A stretch of 14,803 bases of DNA from Pseudomonadota bacterium (GCA_009781955.1 WQUT01000020.1:1-14803); one strand, 5' to 3'; shown: positions 6,786-13,406, numbered from the stretch's first letter. Made by a program: numbers and translations. Notes: a model not told the origin generated them from the letters alone.

Positions 6786-7781
6786 GCATTTGAACTTTTG
6801 GCGCGGGCGCGCGACGCGCATGACGCGCGGGTTGTGATGGATGCTATTTGTCCCCACACCGGAAAACGCAAAACGTTTTCCGACCCCCCCCGGGGGGGGG
6901 GCGGCGCTGGGATTGCGCCGGTGGGGGGGCAATTGCCATTTTCAAAATCTCTTCGCGTCCGCCGCGCGGCGCGGGCGCTGCGCCGCGGCGTTCCGGTCGC
7001 GAAAATAATAGGGCGCAAATGGTTTTACGCTTTGGAATTTGAAACCAACCGCCACACGCTTGACCCACGCCCGGAAAGCGAGGCGTTGGTAGAGGCAGTC
7101 CTGAATTATGTAGGGGCGATTATCCGCCCCTACAAGTCATCAGCCACCATTCTTGATCTTGGCGCCGGCACGGGGAATTTGATTTGCGCGATTGTAAAAA
7201 ACTTGCCCGGCGCGACCGGTGTTGGCATAGACCGGTCTTGGCGCGCATGCCGCGTCGCGCGCCGGAATGTTAAAAGATTGGGGTTGGACGACAAAATCAA
7301 AATAGTAAGGGGAGATTTTAATTCCCCTCCTTTGGAGGGGTGCCGAGCATCGGTGAGGCAGGGAGGGTTTATTGGAATATGCGCAACCCTCCCCGTCAAA
7401 TTTGCAAAGCAAATTTGCCACCCCTCCGGGGGAGGGGAACACAAATATGACATCATCGTCTCCAACCCGCCGTATATCGCGGCGGGCGATGCGCGGGTGA
7501 ATGCGGGGGCGCGGCATGATCCCGGGATGGCCCTGTATGCCGGCGCGGACGGATTGGACGCGTATCGCGCGATCGCGCAAAGCGCGCGCGGATTGTTAAA
7601 GCCGTCTGGCCGCATATTTTTGGAAATCGGGGCGGGCCAGGGCGATGCGGTGCGCGAAATCTTTACATCCGCCGGCTGGAAATTTATTTCATCCAAAAAC
7701 GACCTGGCGGGAATAGAAAGGGCGATGGAGTTTAATTCCCCTCCTTCGGAGGGGTGTCAATTTTGCGGCGAGCAAAATTGA
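6771..7781 (+). CDS. prmC: Release factor glutamine methyltransferase, with repeat-derived inserts
   Basis: PrmC (HemK) methylates the Gln of the GGQ motif in RF1 and RF2 using S-adenosylmethionine. Hallmarks are visible: DPRPESE linking the domains, the SAM-binding LDLGAGTGNL (G131, G133, G135), and the catalytic NPPY at 232-235. It has 336 residues against about 280 usually, and the N-terminal domain looks shortened. The excess is repeat DNA: residues about 26-55 (6846-6933), 114-121 (7110-7133) and 184-223 (7321-7440). The last 15 or so residues plus the stop codon come from a further copy at 7735. The first insert lies in the N-terminal substrate-recognition part. The third is a loop directly before NPPY. 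Start 6771 gives MTEKQAFELL; an upstream ATG at 6744 lies inside the promoter. The frame is intact and the motifs conserved, so it is probably functional, but activity cannot be judged from sequence. Confidence 0.9.
   Translation: MTEKQAFELLARARDAHDARVVMDAICPHTGKRKTFSDPPRGGGGAGIAPVGGQLPFSKSLRVRRAARALRRGVPVAKIIGRKWFYALEFETNRHTLDPRPESEALVEAVLNYVGAIIRPYKSSATILDLGAGTGNLICAIVKNLPGATGVGIDRSWRACRVARRNVKRLGLDDKIKIVRGDFNSPPLEGCRASVRQGGFIGICATLPVKFAKQICHPSGGGEHKYDIIVSNPPYIAAGDARVNAGARHDPGMALYAGADGLDAYRAIAQSARGLLKPSGRIFLEIGAGQGDAVREIFTSAGWKFISSKNDLAGIERAMEFNSPPSEGCQFCGEQN
6846..6933. repeat. Palindromic repeat inside prmC, family D
   Basis: Outer arms 6846-6862 (starting ATTTGTCCCC) and 6918-6933 (ending GGGGCAAT) are imperfect inverted repeats. 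Between them are a hairpin GGAAAACG/CGTTTTCC (6861-6881), a run of 8 C followed by 10 G (6884-6901), and a second hairpin CGGCGC/GCGCCG (6902-6920). The architecture matches family A but the sequence differs. It is translated in prmC. The homopolymer runs make this spot prone to sequencing or slippage errors. Confidence 0.65.
7110..7133. repeat. GTAGGGGC-type palindrome inside prmC
   Basis: A 24 bp near-palindrome with ends GTAGGGGCG and CGCCCCTAC, a shorter variant of the 28-mers at 796, 13231 and 13345. It is read through as VGAIIRPY in the linker before the SAM-binding strand of PrmC. Confidence 0.8.
7321..7440. repeat. Palindromic repeat family A, second copy, inside prmC
   Basis: A 120-base element, exactly 40 codons, opening ATTCCCCTCC and closing GGAGGGGAAC, with the same end hairpins and inner GGGAGGGTT/AACCCTCCCC arms as the parC copy. 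It also holds a nested AAATTTGC/GCAAATTT hairpin (7398-7417). It is translated in a reading frame different from that used in parC. Confidence 0.9.
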
Positions 7782-7850
7782 CGGGGAGGGTTCCCGTTCA
7801 GTAACCCTCCCCGCCTCGCTTTGCTCGGCACCCCTCCAAGGGAGGGGAAT
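7735..7850. repeat. Palindromic repeat family A, third copy, ends prmC and separates convergent genes
   Basis: A 116-base element from ATTCCCCTCC to GGAGGGGAAT. It supplies the last codons and the TGA (7779-7781) of prmC and ends one base before the stop codon (7854 to 7852) of the minus-strand gene. It contains a perfect 11 bp hairpin, GTCAATTTTGC/GCAAAATTGAC (7756-7782). It lies exactly where a bidirectional terminator would be expected and may act as one. Confidence 0.9.
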
Positions 7851-7851
7851 T

Positions 7852-8610
7852 TTATTGATTAAAGTGCGAGGATCGCAATCCCGCCGCGGTTTGTTGCATC
7901 GCGTTGAATAGCGCGTCCGCCGCGGCCTGGTCCGTCGGGTATGTCACCGAAGACGATGTCGCGCCGATGTATGCGTCCGCGCCGTTCAGCGCGACCACGC
8001 GGGTCGGCAGCAATTGTCCCGACACGCATTCTATAAAGTATTGGTTGGGATCAAAATATTTGCCATAGCACGATCCGTTCAGTATCGCGACATATCCGTC
8101 GGCGGCCAATGACGCGCATGTCGGCTGGGGCGCGGATGTCGGATAAATTATTTCGCCGTTCGCAACCCGTTCGTCCGGATTGGACAAAACGCCCATGCAC
8201 CAGACATTCACCATTGTTCCGCCCGCCATTACCTGCGATCCGCCGGATGCGGTTTTGCGCGCGCCGAAACAATCGTTTGTCGGCCCCAGAACGCTGATGT
8301 CAAAGTCGCTGCTGATTCCGGTTCCCGCGGCGATTTCGGTTTTGGTCATGGCCCGCGGGTTTATATAAAACCCGGCCGGGGTCAGCGCGTCGCCGCATAT
8401 CAATTTCTTGCCCCAGCAGTTGGAAGTAATATCCCAGGTGGAGACGTCCGACGTGTCAAAGGCGTATCCCTTGCCCATGGCCGCATAGCATTTGGACGGA
8501 TTTATCTGGCAAATCGTGGCCTGCAGCCACCAAGGCGTCGTCGCGCCGCCCGCCTGAAACACGACGGCGCACGTGAAAAATCCGAATAGACCCAGGAATA
8601 ATTTTCTCAT
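7852..8610 (-). CDS. Exported Cys-rich protein, 252 residues
   Basis: I do not recognise the family. A typical Sec signal peptide opens the protein (MRKLFLGLFGFF, hydrophobic to about residue 20, probable cut near AGGA). The mature part has nine cysteines (about 34, 41, 65, 72, 114, 138, 165, 181, 195), so periplasmic or surface location with disulfides is likely. A short motif, Cys-aromatic-Gly-(Lys/Ala), recurs three times: NCWGKK, DCFGAR, SCYGKY. This suggests degenerate internal repeats. The tail (about 220-252) is cysteine-free. The start has a good Shine-Dalgarno (GAGAGGA) within a leader stretch, ATAAAGCGAGAG, that also precedes the exported-protein gene at 13444. It lies 70 bases downstream of the 1143-residue exported protein on the same strand, suggesting co-expression, though an extended -10 sequence upstream may give it its own promoter. 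Confidence 0.82.
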   Translation of the reverse strand: MRKLFLGLFGFFTCAVVFQAGGATTPWWLQATICQINPSKCYAAMGKGYAFDTSDVSTWDITSNCWGKKLICGDALTPAGFYINPRAMTKTEIAAGTGISSDFDISVLGPTNDCFGARKTASGGSQVMAGGTMVNVWCMGVLSNPDERVANGEIIYPTSAPQPTCASLAADGYVAILNGSCYGKYFDPNQYFIECVSGQLLPTRVVALNGADAYIGATSSSVTYPTDQAAADALFNAMQQTAAGLRSSHFNQ

Positions 8611-8631
8611 ATTTTTTCCTCTCGCTTTATC

Positions 8632-8640
8632 ATTTTACCA
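8632..8640 (-). promoter_or_regulatory. Possible extended -10 promoter of the 252-residue gene
   Basis: On the minus strand TGG-TAAAAT (8640 to 8632) resembles an extended -10 element, followed by the leader ATAAAGCGAGAGG and the ATG at 8610. No clear -35 is visible. Confidence 0.3.
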
Positions 8641-8680
8641 AAAAAACTCGCCGGGCGCAATATGGATTTGTTATGCCAGG

Positions 8681-11600
8681 TCACAAACACGAACCCGTAT
8701 AGTACTTATTCCCGAAGGGGCTGAAAATATAGCAATCGCATTTGGTTGCATAGGGAGAACTAGAATTGAGATACTTCTCCCCGGTATCCGGGTCAACCGG
8801 GCATGATTCGCGGCCCTGGTCGTAGCTTGCAGGGGAAAATGTTCCGCCGGGGCAATAATAGCCAGCCCGGCACCCGGTGCAAATAGATGAATTCGCGGCC
8901 ATATAATATCCAGGATCGCAATGGAAAGTAGGGGGAACATAACAAGTGCATGAGAGGTGGGTGTATACCTCGCAGTGCCCTGTGGTCTCGCCGGCGGCGC
9001 ATATGCACTGTTCAGAGATCGTGCAGCCGCTATCGTAACCGCCCGTATCGCCACCACCCGTATCGCCACCGCCAGTGCAGCTTCCGCATGTGGCACCATC
9101 CTGGTTGCATATGCCCGGGGTGCTGTCTGGGCAAGTGCAAGAGGTCCCGGCCGGACACGAGCCTGTCGGGCAGCCCCCGCATGTGGCGCCATCCTGGTTG
9201 CATATGCCCGGGGTGCTGTCGGGGCAAGTGCAAGAGGTCCCGGCCGGACATTTGTTGGTTGAGGGGGGTTGGGTTGGGTTTGTTGACCCTGATTGGGCGC
9301 ATTGGGTCGCGCATGTCGTCCAATCCAACGGATTGGTGCAGGTAGTTTTGCATTGGACGCATTGCAATACTTTCGTGACGTCGCTATTCTGTGTCGTTCC
9401 GTCATCTTTCGCCGGTGCTATCCATGCCGGACCCCATCCGGTCGCCCCATCCTTGTGCACCAGGGTCGGGTCCGCGTCGCATCTGCAGCCGGATGTAAGG
9501 CATCCGCCGATACCCGGGGTCTGGAATACGCAGGCGTCATCCTTGACCGTGTGTTCAACCATATCGCAATAGAACAGTTTGCATTCGTTTTTGCCGAAAT
9601 TCTTATCGCCCGCGGTAGCGTTTTGGAATTTCACCAATCCCTTGTCGCACCGGCATCTTTCGGCGACACAGCCGGCGTCCAGCGCATCCGGCGAAACGAC
9701 CTTGCATTGCGGATCCAGGTGCGATCCCGGAAACAATATCGGGCACGCGTTGTCGGCCATGACGCACGTGTTGGTCTTTGGGTCGCGGATGTATCCCTCG
9801 TCGCAGCATTTCTTTTGCCCGGCCTCTACATACATATCGCCCGGGGTGTTGCAGTATGTGCGCTGGCACTGGCCCCAGCTGGCGTCGGAATGAATTTCCA
9901 GCGTGTATTGCGGCAGTTCCAGGGGAATAGACTTTTCGGTTCCATCCGCCATTTTAACTGTCACAGCCGGCACGGATGCCCCGTCTATTGTTGTCTTCGC
10001 ATCCGAAATAATCCGGCGCACCCATTCGCCGCCCATCCCGCGGCATATTCCGCCCAGGACCCCCCACATGTTATTAAACAGATTGTCAAAAGTGATTTGC
10101 ACGGATTTCTGGACGTCCGTAGAGAGGGTTACGGTCGTGTATGGAACGCCGTTTTCGTCTTTTTCACGCATGCAATTTTCCAGCGCGAGCTTTGCGATGG
10201 TATAAAACAGAGAGTCTGTCTGGTTAAATGCGCTTGAATTGTCGTCGTCAAACCTCAGGCATGGCGACTGGGAACCGGACGTGCATTTCCACGATCCGGA
10301 CGGCTTTACGCGGCAGGAAAACGGATACGGATGAACGGTGTCCAATTTGAACGAGCAGTATTGCTGTATCTGGGATTCCAAATACTGCTGGCAGTTGTCG
10401 GCGATCAGCGCCGTCTGGGTGTTGCGGACGAAATCCAGCAGCATCTGCATGCCGTTCGGCCCGCCGCCATAGAGGTTAGAGCAGGTGTCCAGCTTTGCCT
10501 TGCACATGTCTTCGGTCGTCGCGACGGCCTGGCCCAGCAGGGCTTGCGGATCTCTCTGCGAGAAATCGCGCAGTGCCCCGCGCTGCAGGTCATAGCACTG
10601 CGTCACGACGGCGACGCAGTCGTCCTTGACCTGGCGGACTTTCGCGTATTGCTGTTGATATATTTCGGTTATCGCCTGGCGCAAAAACTCTGTCCACACG
10701 TCGTTCGCAATATCGCGGCAGGTGTCCAGCCCGCGTTTTGCGTAAATTTTCTTTTTGTTCAGCGATGACAGCAGCATCTGGTTTTTCGGCTGCTTCAGAA
10801 CGTCGCCGTCCAGCGACAGCATGTCCGTCATTCTGTAAAACTCCGGCGAATATATGGGTTCGCCCGTCGCATAGTTCAAAAACTTTCCCGTCAGGTCCAG
10901 ACAGTGGACATAGTTCGCGCCGCACGCGGTGTCCGCGTTTATGTCGGCGCGCACCTGGGCGATGCACGCGTTTATGTCGGCGGCGTTGTGCACGTTATAG
11001 TTCTGCAGCCGCGCGATGTTCAGCTCTCGCTCGGTCTGGCGGATAGACGTCTGGGCCATGTTCTTGCTCTGGTTCAAGGATGTCATAATTGTGTTGCAGT
11101 CCTGCTCTATCTGCATTCCGTATGCGGACACGACCATGTTCAGCGTCGCGGCAGAGCCACATATTCCGGCGACCAGGTCATAGCATTGGTTGTGCACGGC
11201 GTTATACAGCTTGTCCCCTTCCAGCGTCGCGATGTCCGCACCGCTGATGAAATCCGTCGTGTTCCATATCGCGTTTATATCGCCGGCGATGTCCAGGGTT
11301 CCCGCGGTTGACAGCGCGTTGGTGCGTGTTCCGGCCAGGACAGAGCTGATGCCGGCCAATTTGTCCGCGGTGCTGGACGTGTCTTTTGTCATATATGCGG
11401 CGTATTCGCCGGACGTCGCGGTCAGCATGGCTTTCACCTCTGCCGATGTTTTGTCCACGGAATTGATGTTATAGTCTTGAAAGTCCAGCAACTGCTGCTG
11501 GGTCTGGGCCAGGACGCGCTGCATCTGGCGGATGTCGGTCAGCCGGCTGGAGCATATGCACCGGCGATAGTTCGCGTCCCTTTGCGCGCAGAACTGATCC

Positions 11601-12112
11601 ATACAGGTAAAATAATTGTTTCTGCAGCTGACGTATGCCGCGCCCGTTATCGTGGCGTTGGACAACGCCGCCGCGCGCGACGCGCCCGCGCGGGAAAGCG
11701 TCGCGGCCGACACCGGCGCCGCCGCCGAACGCGCGGTGGCCGGGACCTTGGCATTCTGGGCGCCCGCGCGGGGCAGGGCGGCTGCGCGCGACGCGGTTGC
11801 GGACATTGCCACCCGCGCGGCGGATACGGGCGCGGTTGCCGCGGCCGCGCGGGTGGCCCCGCCTTCGCCGTCACCCTTTGTCAAAGCGCCGGCGGACAAG
11901 AGGTTGCGGGGGGCGGATGCGGCCGGCGTTGCGTTCGCGCGGGGATTCGGATTGTTGTCGGCGGGCATAGAGATGCGGCTTTCGGCCGGCGGCGCGGTCT
12001 TTTGCTGGGCCGCCCTGGACGCCTGTTGCGATTGCGGCGCGCCCTCGCGCGCGGCATTCGCGCCGACAGCCAGAAATAAGCCGGCAAAAAGAATAGGTAA
12101 TAATTTTCTCAT
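8681..12112 (-). CDS. Large exported Cys-rich protein with Ala-rich stalk, 1143 residues
   Basis: No named family recognised. Domains in order: Sec signal peptide (1-20, cut after VGANA); an Ala/Pro/Arg-rich low-complexity stalk (about 21-158); a Cys signature at 163-187 (C163, C170, C175, C185, C187); a long mostly helical region with sparse Cys (about 190-760); a dense Cys-rich region; a 31-residue unit repeated twice (CPAGTSCTCPDSTPGICNQD...); a Gly-Asp linker; and a C-terminal module with CRAGYYCPGGT, resembling TNFR or ephrin-receptor-like GCC repeats. It is presumably disulfide-rich and on the surface or in the periplasm, perhaps an adhesin or structural envelope protein; that is inference. 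ATG 12112 gives the signal peptide at the N terminus and has GGGAAGG upstream; an in-frame ATG 30 bases earlier would bury it. The signature recurs with identical spacing in the gene at 13444. It probably heads an operon with the 252-residue gene. Confidence 0.88.
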   Translation of the reverse strand: MRKLLPILFAGLFLAVGANAAREGAPQSQQASRAAQQKTAPPAESRISMPADNNPNPRANATPAASAPRNLLSAGALTKGDGEGGATRAAAATAPVSAARVAMSATASRAAALPRAGAQNAKVPATARSAAAPVSAATLSRAGASRAAALSNATITGAAYVSCRNNYFTCMDQFCAQRDANYRRCICSSRLTDIRQMQRVLAQTQQQLLDFQDYNINSVDKTSAEVKAMLTATSGEYAAYMTKDTSSTADKLAGISSVLAGTRTNALSTAGTLDIAGDINAIWNTTDFISGADIATLEGDKLYNAVHNQCYDLVAGICGSAATLNMVVSAYGMQIEQDCNTIMTSLNQSKNMAQTSIRQTERELNIARLQNYNVHNAADINACIAQVRADINADTACGANYVHCLDLTGKFLNYATGEPIYSPEFYRMTDMLSLDGDVLKQPKNQMLLSSLNKKKIYAKRGLDTCRDIANDVWTEFLRQAITEIYQQQYAKVRQVKDDCVAVVTQCYDLQRGALRDFSQRDPQALLGQAVATTEDMCKAKLDTCSNLYGGGPNGMQMLLDFVRNTQTALIADNCQQYLESQIQQYCSFKLDTVHPYPFSCRVKPSGSWKCTSGSQSPCLRFDDDNSSAFNQTDSLFYTIAKLALENCMREKDENGVPYTTVTLSTDVQKSVQITFDNLFNNMWGVLGGICRGMGGEWVRRIISDAKTTIDGASVPAVTVKMADGTEKSIPLELPQYTLEIHSDASWGQCQRTYCNTPGDMYVEAGQKKCCDEGYIRDPKTNTCVMADNACPILFPGSHLDPQCKVVSPDALDAGCVAERCRCDKGLVKFQNATAGDKNFGKNECKLFYCDMVEHTVKDDACVFQTPGIGGCLTSGCRCDADPTLVHKDGATGWGPAWIAPAKDDGTTQNSDVTKVLQCVQCKTTCTNPLDWTTCATQCAQSGSTNPTQPPSTNKCPAGTSCTCPDSTPGICNQDGATCGGCPTGSCPAGTSCTCPDSTPGICNQDGATCGSCTGGGDTGGGDTGGYDSGCTISEQCICAAGETTGHCEVYTHLSCTCYVPPTFHCDPGYYMAANSSICTGCRAGYYCPGGTFSPASYDQGRESCPVDPDTGEKYLNSSSPYATKCDCYIFSPFGNKYYTGSCL
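9084..9250. repeat. Two 74-base direct repeats, period 93
   Basis: Positions 9084-9157 and 9177-9250 are almost identical (about two differences). They encode two copies of a 31-residue Cys-rich unit in the 1143-residue protein. The near-identity points to a recent duplication, and copy number may vary between strains. Confidence 0.9.
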
Positions 12113-12170
12113 GCACCTTCCCGTAATGTTAATGGTAAACAAAATTCAGCACGCGGGGCAAGAGGAAAAT

Positions 12171-12298
12171 AGTTGGTCGGTGGTCGTTAGTCGGTGGTCT
12201 ATTAACAACAATTCGTTATACAAAAAATATCCTCAAATACTTTATACTGCTGGCCGCATACCAACGACCAATGACTAATGACTAACGACGACTGACTT
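12171..12298. repeat. Inverted pair of heptamer-repeat arrays
   Basis: The left arm (12171-12201) consists of 7-base units: TGGTCGG, TGGTCGT, TAGTCGG, TGGTCTA. The right arm (12260-12298) has ACGACCA, ATGACTA (twice), ACGACGA and CTGACTT, which are complementary in type. The two arms enclose about 58 bases of AT-rich DNA and would pair as a long imperfect stem. It fills most of the 242-base gap between the divergent large exported gene and infA. No coding potential is seen. Confidence 0.75.
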
Positions 12299-12354
12299 TT
12301 TCCTTGCTTTTTACCAGAATTGCATATAAAATCCCCAGACAACAAAGGGCTTTG

Positions 12355-12642
12355 ATGGCAAAAGATGATGTAATTGTTTTTAACGGCGCGGTAGAGGACA
12401 AACTGCCTAACACTATGTTTCGGGTAAAGCTGGAAAACGGCCACACAATTCTGGCCACGGTATCCGGCAAAATCCGCAAGAACCGGATCTGGGTCAATGT
12501 CGGCGACAGCGTCCAGGTTGAAATGACGCCGTATGATCTGGAACGCGGGCGGATTACGTTTGTCAAACGCGCCGCGCGTCCCGGCGCGCCGGCCGAAACC
12601 CCGGCAGAACCCGCCGTCGCACCGCCGCCATCGGAAGAGTAA
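12355..12642 (+). CDS. infA: Translation initiation factor IF-1 with a C-terminal tail
   Basis: IF-1 binds the A site of the 30S subunit and assists IF-2 and IF-3 in initiation. The OB-fold core is complete: MAKDDVIVFNGAVEDKLPN, FRVKLENGH, SGKIRKNRIWV and VEMTPYDLERGRITF are all recognisable family motifs. The normal protein is about 72 residues and ends shortly after the GRI strand. This one has 95, with an added Ala/Pro/Glu-rich tail of about 23 residues (ARPGAPAETPAEP... to PPPSEE). The start at 12355 is preceded by AAAGGG (12344-12349) at good spacing. A longer in-frame start at 12304 would add residues foreign to the family. A weak TATAAA (12325-12330) upstream may be its -10 box. There is no terminator before the tRNA 12 bases downstream, so the two may share a transcript. 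Confidence 0.95.
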   Translation: MAKDDVIVFNGAVEDKLPNTMFRVKLENGHTILATVSGKIRKNRIWVNVGDSVQVEMTPYDLERGRITFVKRAARPGAPAETPAEPAVAPPPSEE

Positions 12643-12654
12643 ATTTTTTTCACA

Positions 12655-12731
12655 GCGCCCATAGCTTAACTGGATAAAGCATCTGACTACGGATCAGAAG
12701 ACTGAGGGTTCGAATCCTTCTGGGCGCGCCA
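12655..12731 (+). tRNA. tRNA-Arg, anticodon ACG
   Basis: A complete cloverleaf. The acceptor arms are GCGCCCA (12655-12661) and TGGGCGC (12721-12727), followed by G and an encoded CCA. The anticodon stem TCTGA/TCAGA encloses the loop CTACGGA with anticodon ACG, which after A34-to-inosine editing by TadA reads CGU, CGC and CGA. The T loop TTCGAAT is present with stem GAGGG/CCTTC (one G-T pair). It follows infA closely. Confidence 0.96.
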
Positions 12732-12733
12732 CC

Positions 12734-12819
12734 AATTTTCGCTAATGAGCGCAAGCGAAGCGATGCGCGAATTTGAGAAAATTGAGTGCCCGCCGAAGCC
12801 CGCAGGGCGAAGGCTGGGC
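12734..12819. repeat. Structured spacer between tRNA-Arg and secG
   Basis: Two inverted repeats fill this stretch. AATTTTC (12734-12740) pairs with GAAAATT (12777-12783). Downstream, 12788-12819 folds as GCCCGCC...GGC-T-GGGC with a symmetric GAA/GAA internal loop and an inner GCCC/GGGC stem. No reading frame is evident. It may be a transcript-processing or termination structure, or another dispersed repeat. Confidence 0.45.
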
Positions 12820-12881
12820 TGACCACCAAGTTCTGAAATCGTCCGTCAGGCCGCATCAATTATATTAAATAAGGAAAATTT

Positions 12882-13202
12882 ATGTTTTCAATACTTCTCG
12901 CTTTGCTGATTATTGTCGCGGTGCTGATGATCGGCGTGATTCTGTTGCAGAAATCCGAAGGTTCGGGCATGTCGGGCAGTTCCGCGGCGTCCATGTTCGG
13001 CGGCGCGCTGACCGGCGCGTCGGCCGGAAACTTTCTGACGCGCACCACGGCGATACTGGCGACCATATTTTTCGTTTTGTGCGCGGTGCTGGCCCTCTTG
13101 GTCGCGCATTCAAATACCGATGCCCGGAATTCCGCGCTGCGCGCGGAACTTGCCGCCCCATTGCCGCCCGCACCAACCCCGCCGGTCATTCCGCAAAATT
13201 AG
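12882..13202 (+). CDS. secG: Protein translocase subunit SecG
   Basis: SecG is a small inner-membrane partner of SecYE that improves preprotein translocation. This 106-residue protein has the family pattern: a first membrane segment (2-22) ending in the signature ILLQKSEGSGMSG, a Gly/Ala/Ser-rich loop with SMFGGALTGASAGNFLTRTT, a second membrane segment (about 54-75), and a short Pro/Ala-rich tail (LPPAPTPPVIPQN). A clear Shine-Dalgarno (AAGGAAA) precedes the ATG at 12882. The last codons together with the downstream palindrome are duplicated 114 bases further on. SecG function would matter for the exported proteins encoded on both sides, though that is general rather than specific. Confidence 0.95.
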   Translation: MFSILLALLIIVAVLMIGVILLQKSEGSGMSGSSAASMFGGALTGASAGNFLTRTTAILATIFFVLCAVLALLVAHSNTDARNSALRAELAAPLPPAPTPPVIPQN

Positions 13203-13230
13203 AAATTACATCGTTATTTAATTTTCCGTA

Positions 13231-13258
13231 GTAGGGGCAAATAATTATTTGCCCCTAC
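13231..13258. repeat. 28 bp GTAGGGGC palindrome, copy 2
   Basis: Identical to the palindrome at 796-823. It lies 28 bases after the secG stop and could act as a transcript-end hairpin. Confidence 0.9.
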
Positions 13259-13265
13259 ATTACCG

Positions 13266-13316
13266 TTGCCGCCTGCGCCCGCCGCGCCAACCCCGCCGGC
13301 CATTCCGCAAAATTAG
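13266..13316 (+). pseudogene. Orphan copy of the secG C-terminal codons
   Basis: This stretch encodes LPPAPAAPTPPAIPQN and a stop, a near copy of the secG end (LPPAPTPPVIPQN). It has no start codon or ribosome binding site, so it is a duplication remnant. Confidence 0.75.
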
Positions 13317-13344
13317 AAATTACATCGTTATTTAATTTTCCGTA

Positions 13345-13372
13345 GTAGGGGCAAATAATTATTTGCCCCTAC
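13345..13372. repeat. 28 bp GTAGGGGC palindrome, copy 3
   Basis: Identical to copies at 796 and 13231. It was generated by the secG-tail duplication and lies upstream of the promoter of the exported-protein gene at 13444. Confidence 0.9.
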
Positions 13373-13406
13373 ATTTTTATTAATTCTTTTAACAGGGCAG
13401 ATTTTA

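Larger units (their letters stand above)
13173..13372. repeat. Direct duplication of the secG tail plus palindrome, offset 114
   Basis: Positions 13173-13258 and 13287-13372 are nearly identical: the last codons of secG, its TAG, a spacer, and the 28 bp GTAGGGGC palindrome. Similarity extends further left with a small length difference (TTGCCGCC at 13266 onward). The second copy reads LPPAPAAPTPPAIPQN-stop (13266-13316), in the same frame as secG but cut off from it by the first stop. Confidence 0.92.

Noticed and set aside
6750..6932. Longer start for the M23 peptidase
   Set aside because: The extra 61 residues overlap prmC and its repeat and would bury the membrane anchor; the start at 6749 gives a normal N terminus.
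9293..10237. Plus-strand open frame of 314 codons opposite the giant exported gene
   Set aside because: The minus strand holds a continuous 1143-codon gene with regular cysteines and internal repeats; the plus frame has no ribosome binding site and atypical composition.
12172..12298. CRISPR array
   Set aside because: Repeat units are only 7 bases, arranged as an inverted pair without spacers; no cas gene is nearby.
12655..12740. Integration site at the tRNA 3' end
   Set aside because: No integrase gene and no convincing direct repeat of the tRNA end were found; the short CCACCAA similarity near 12822 is too weak.
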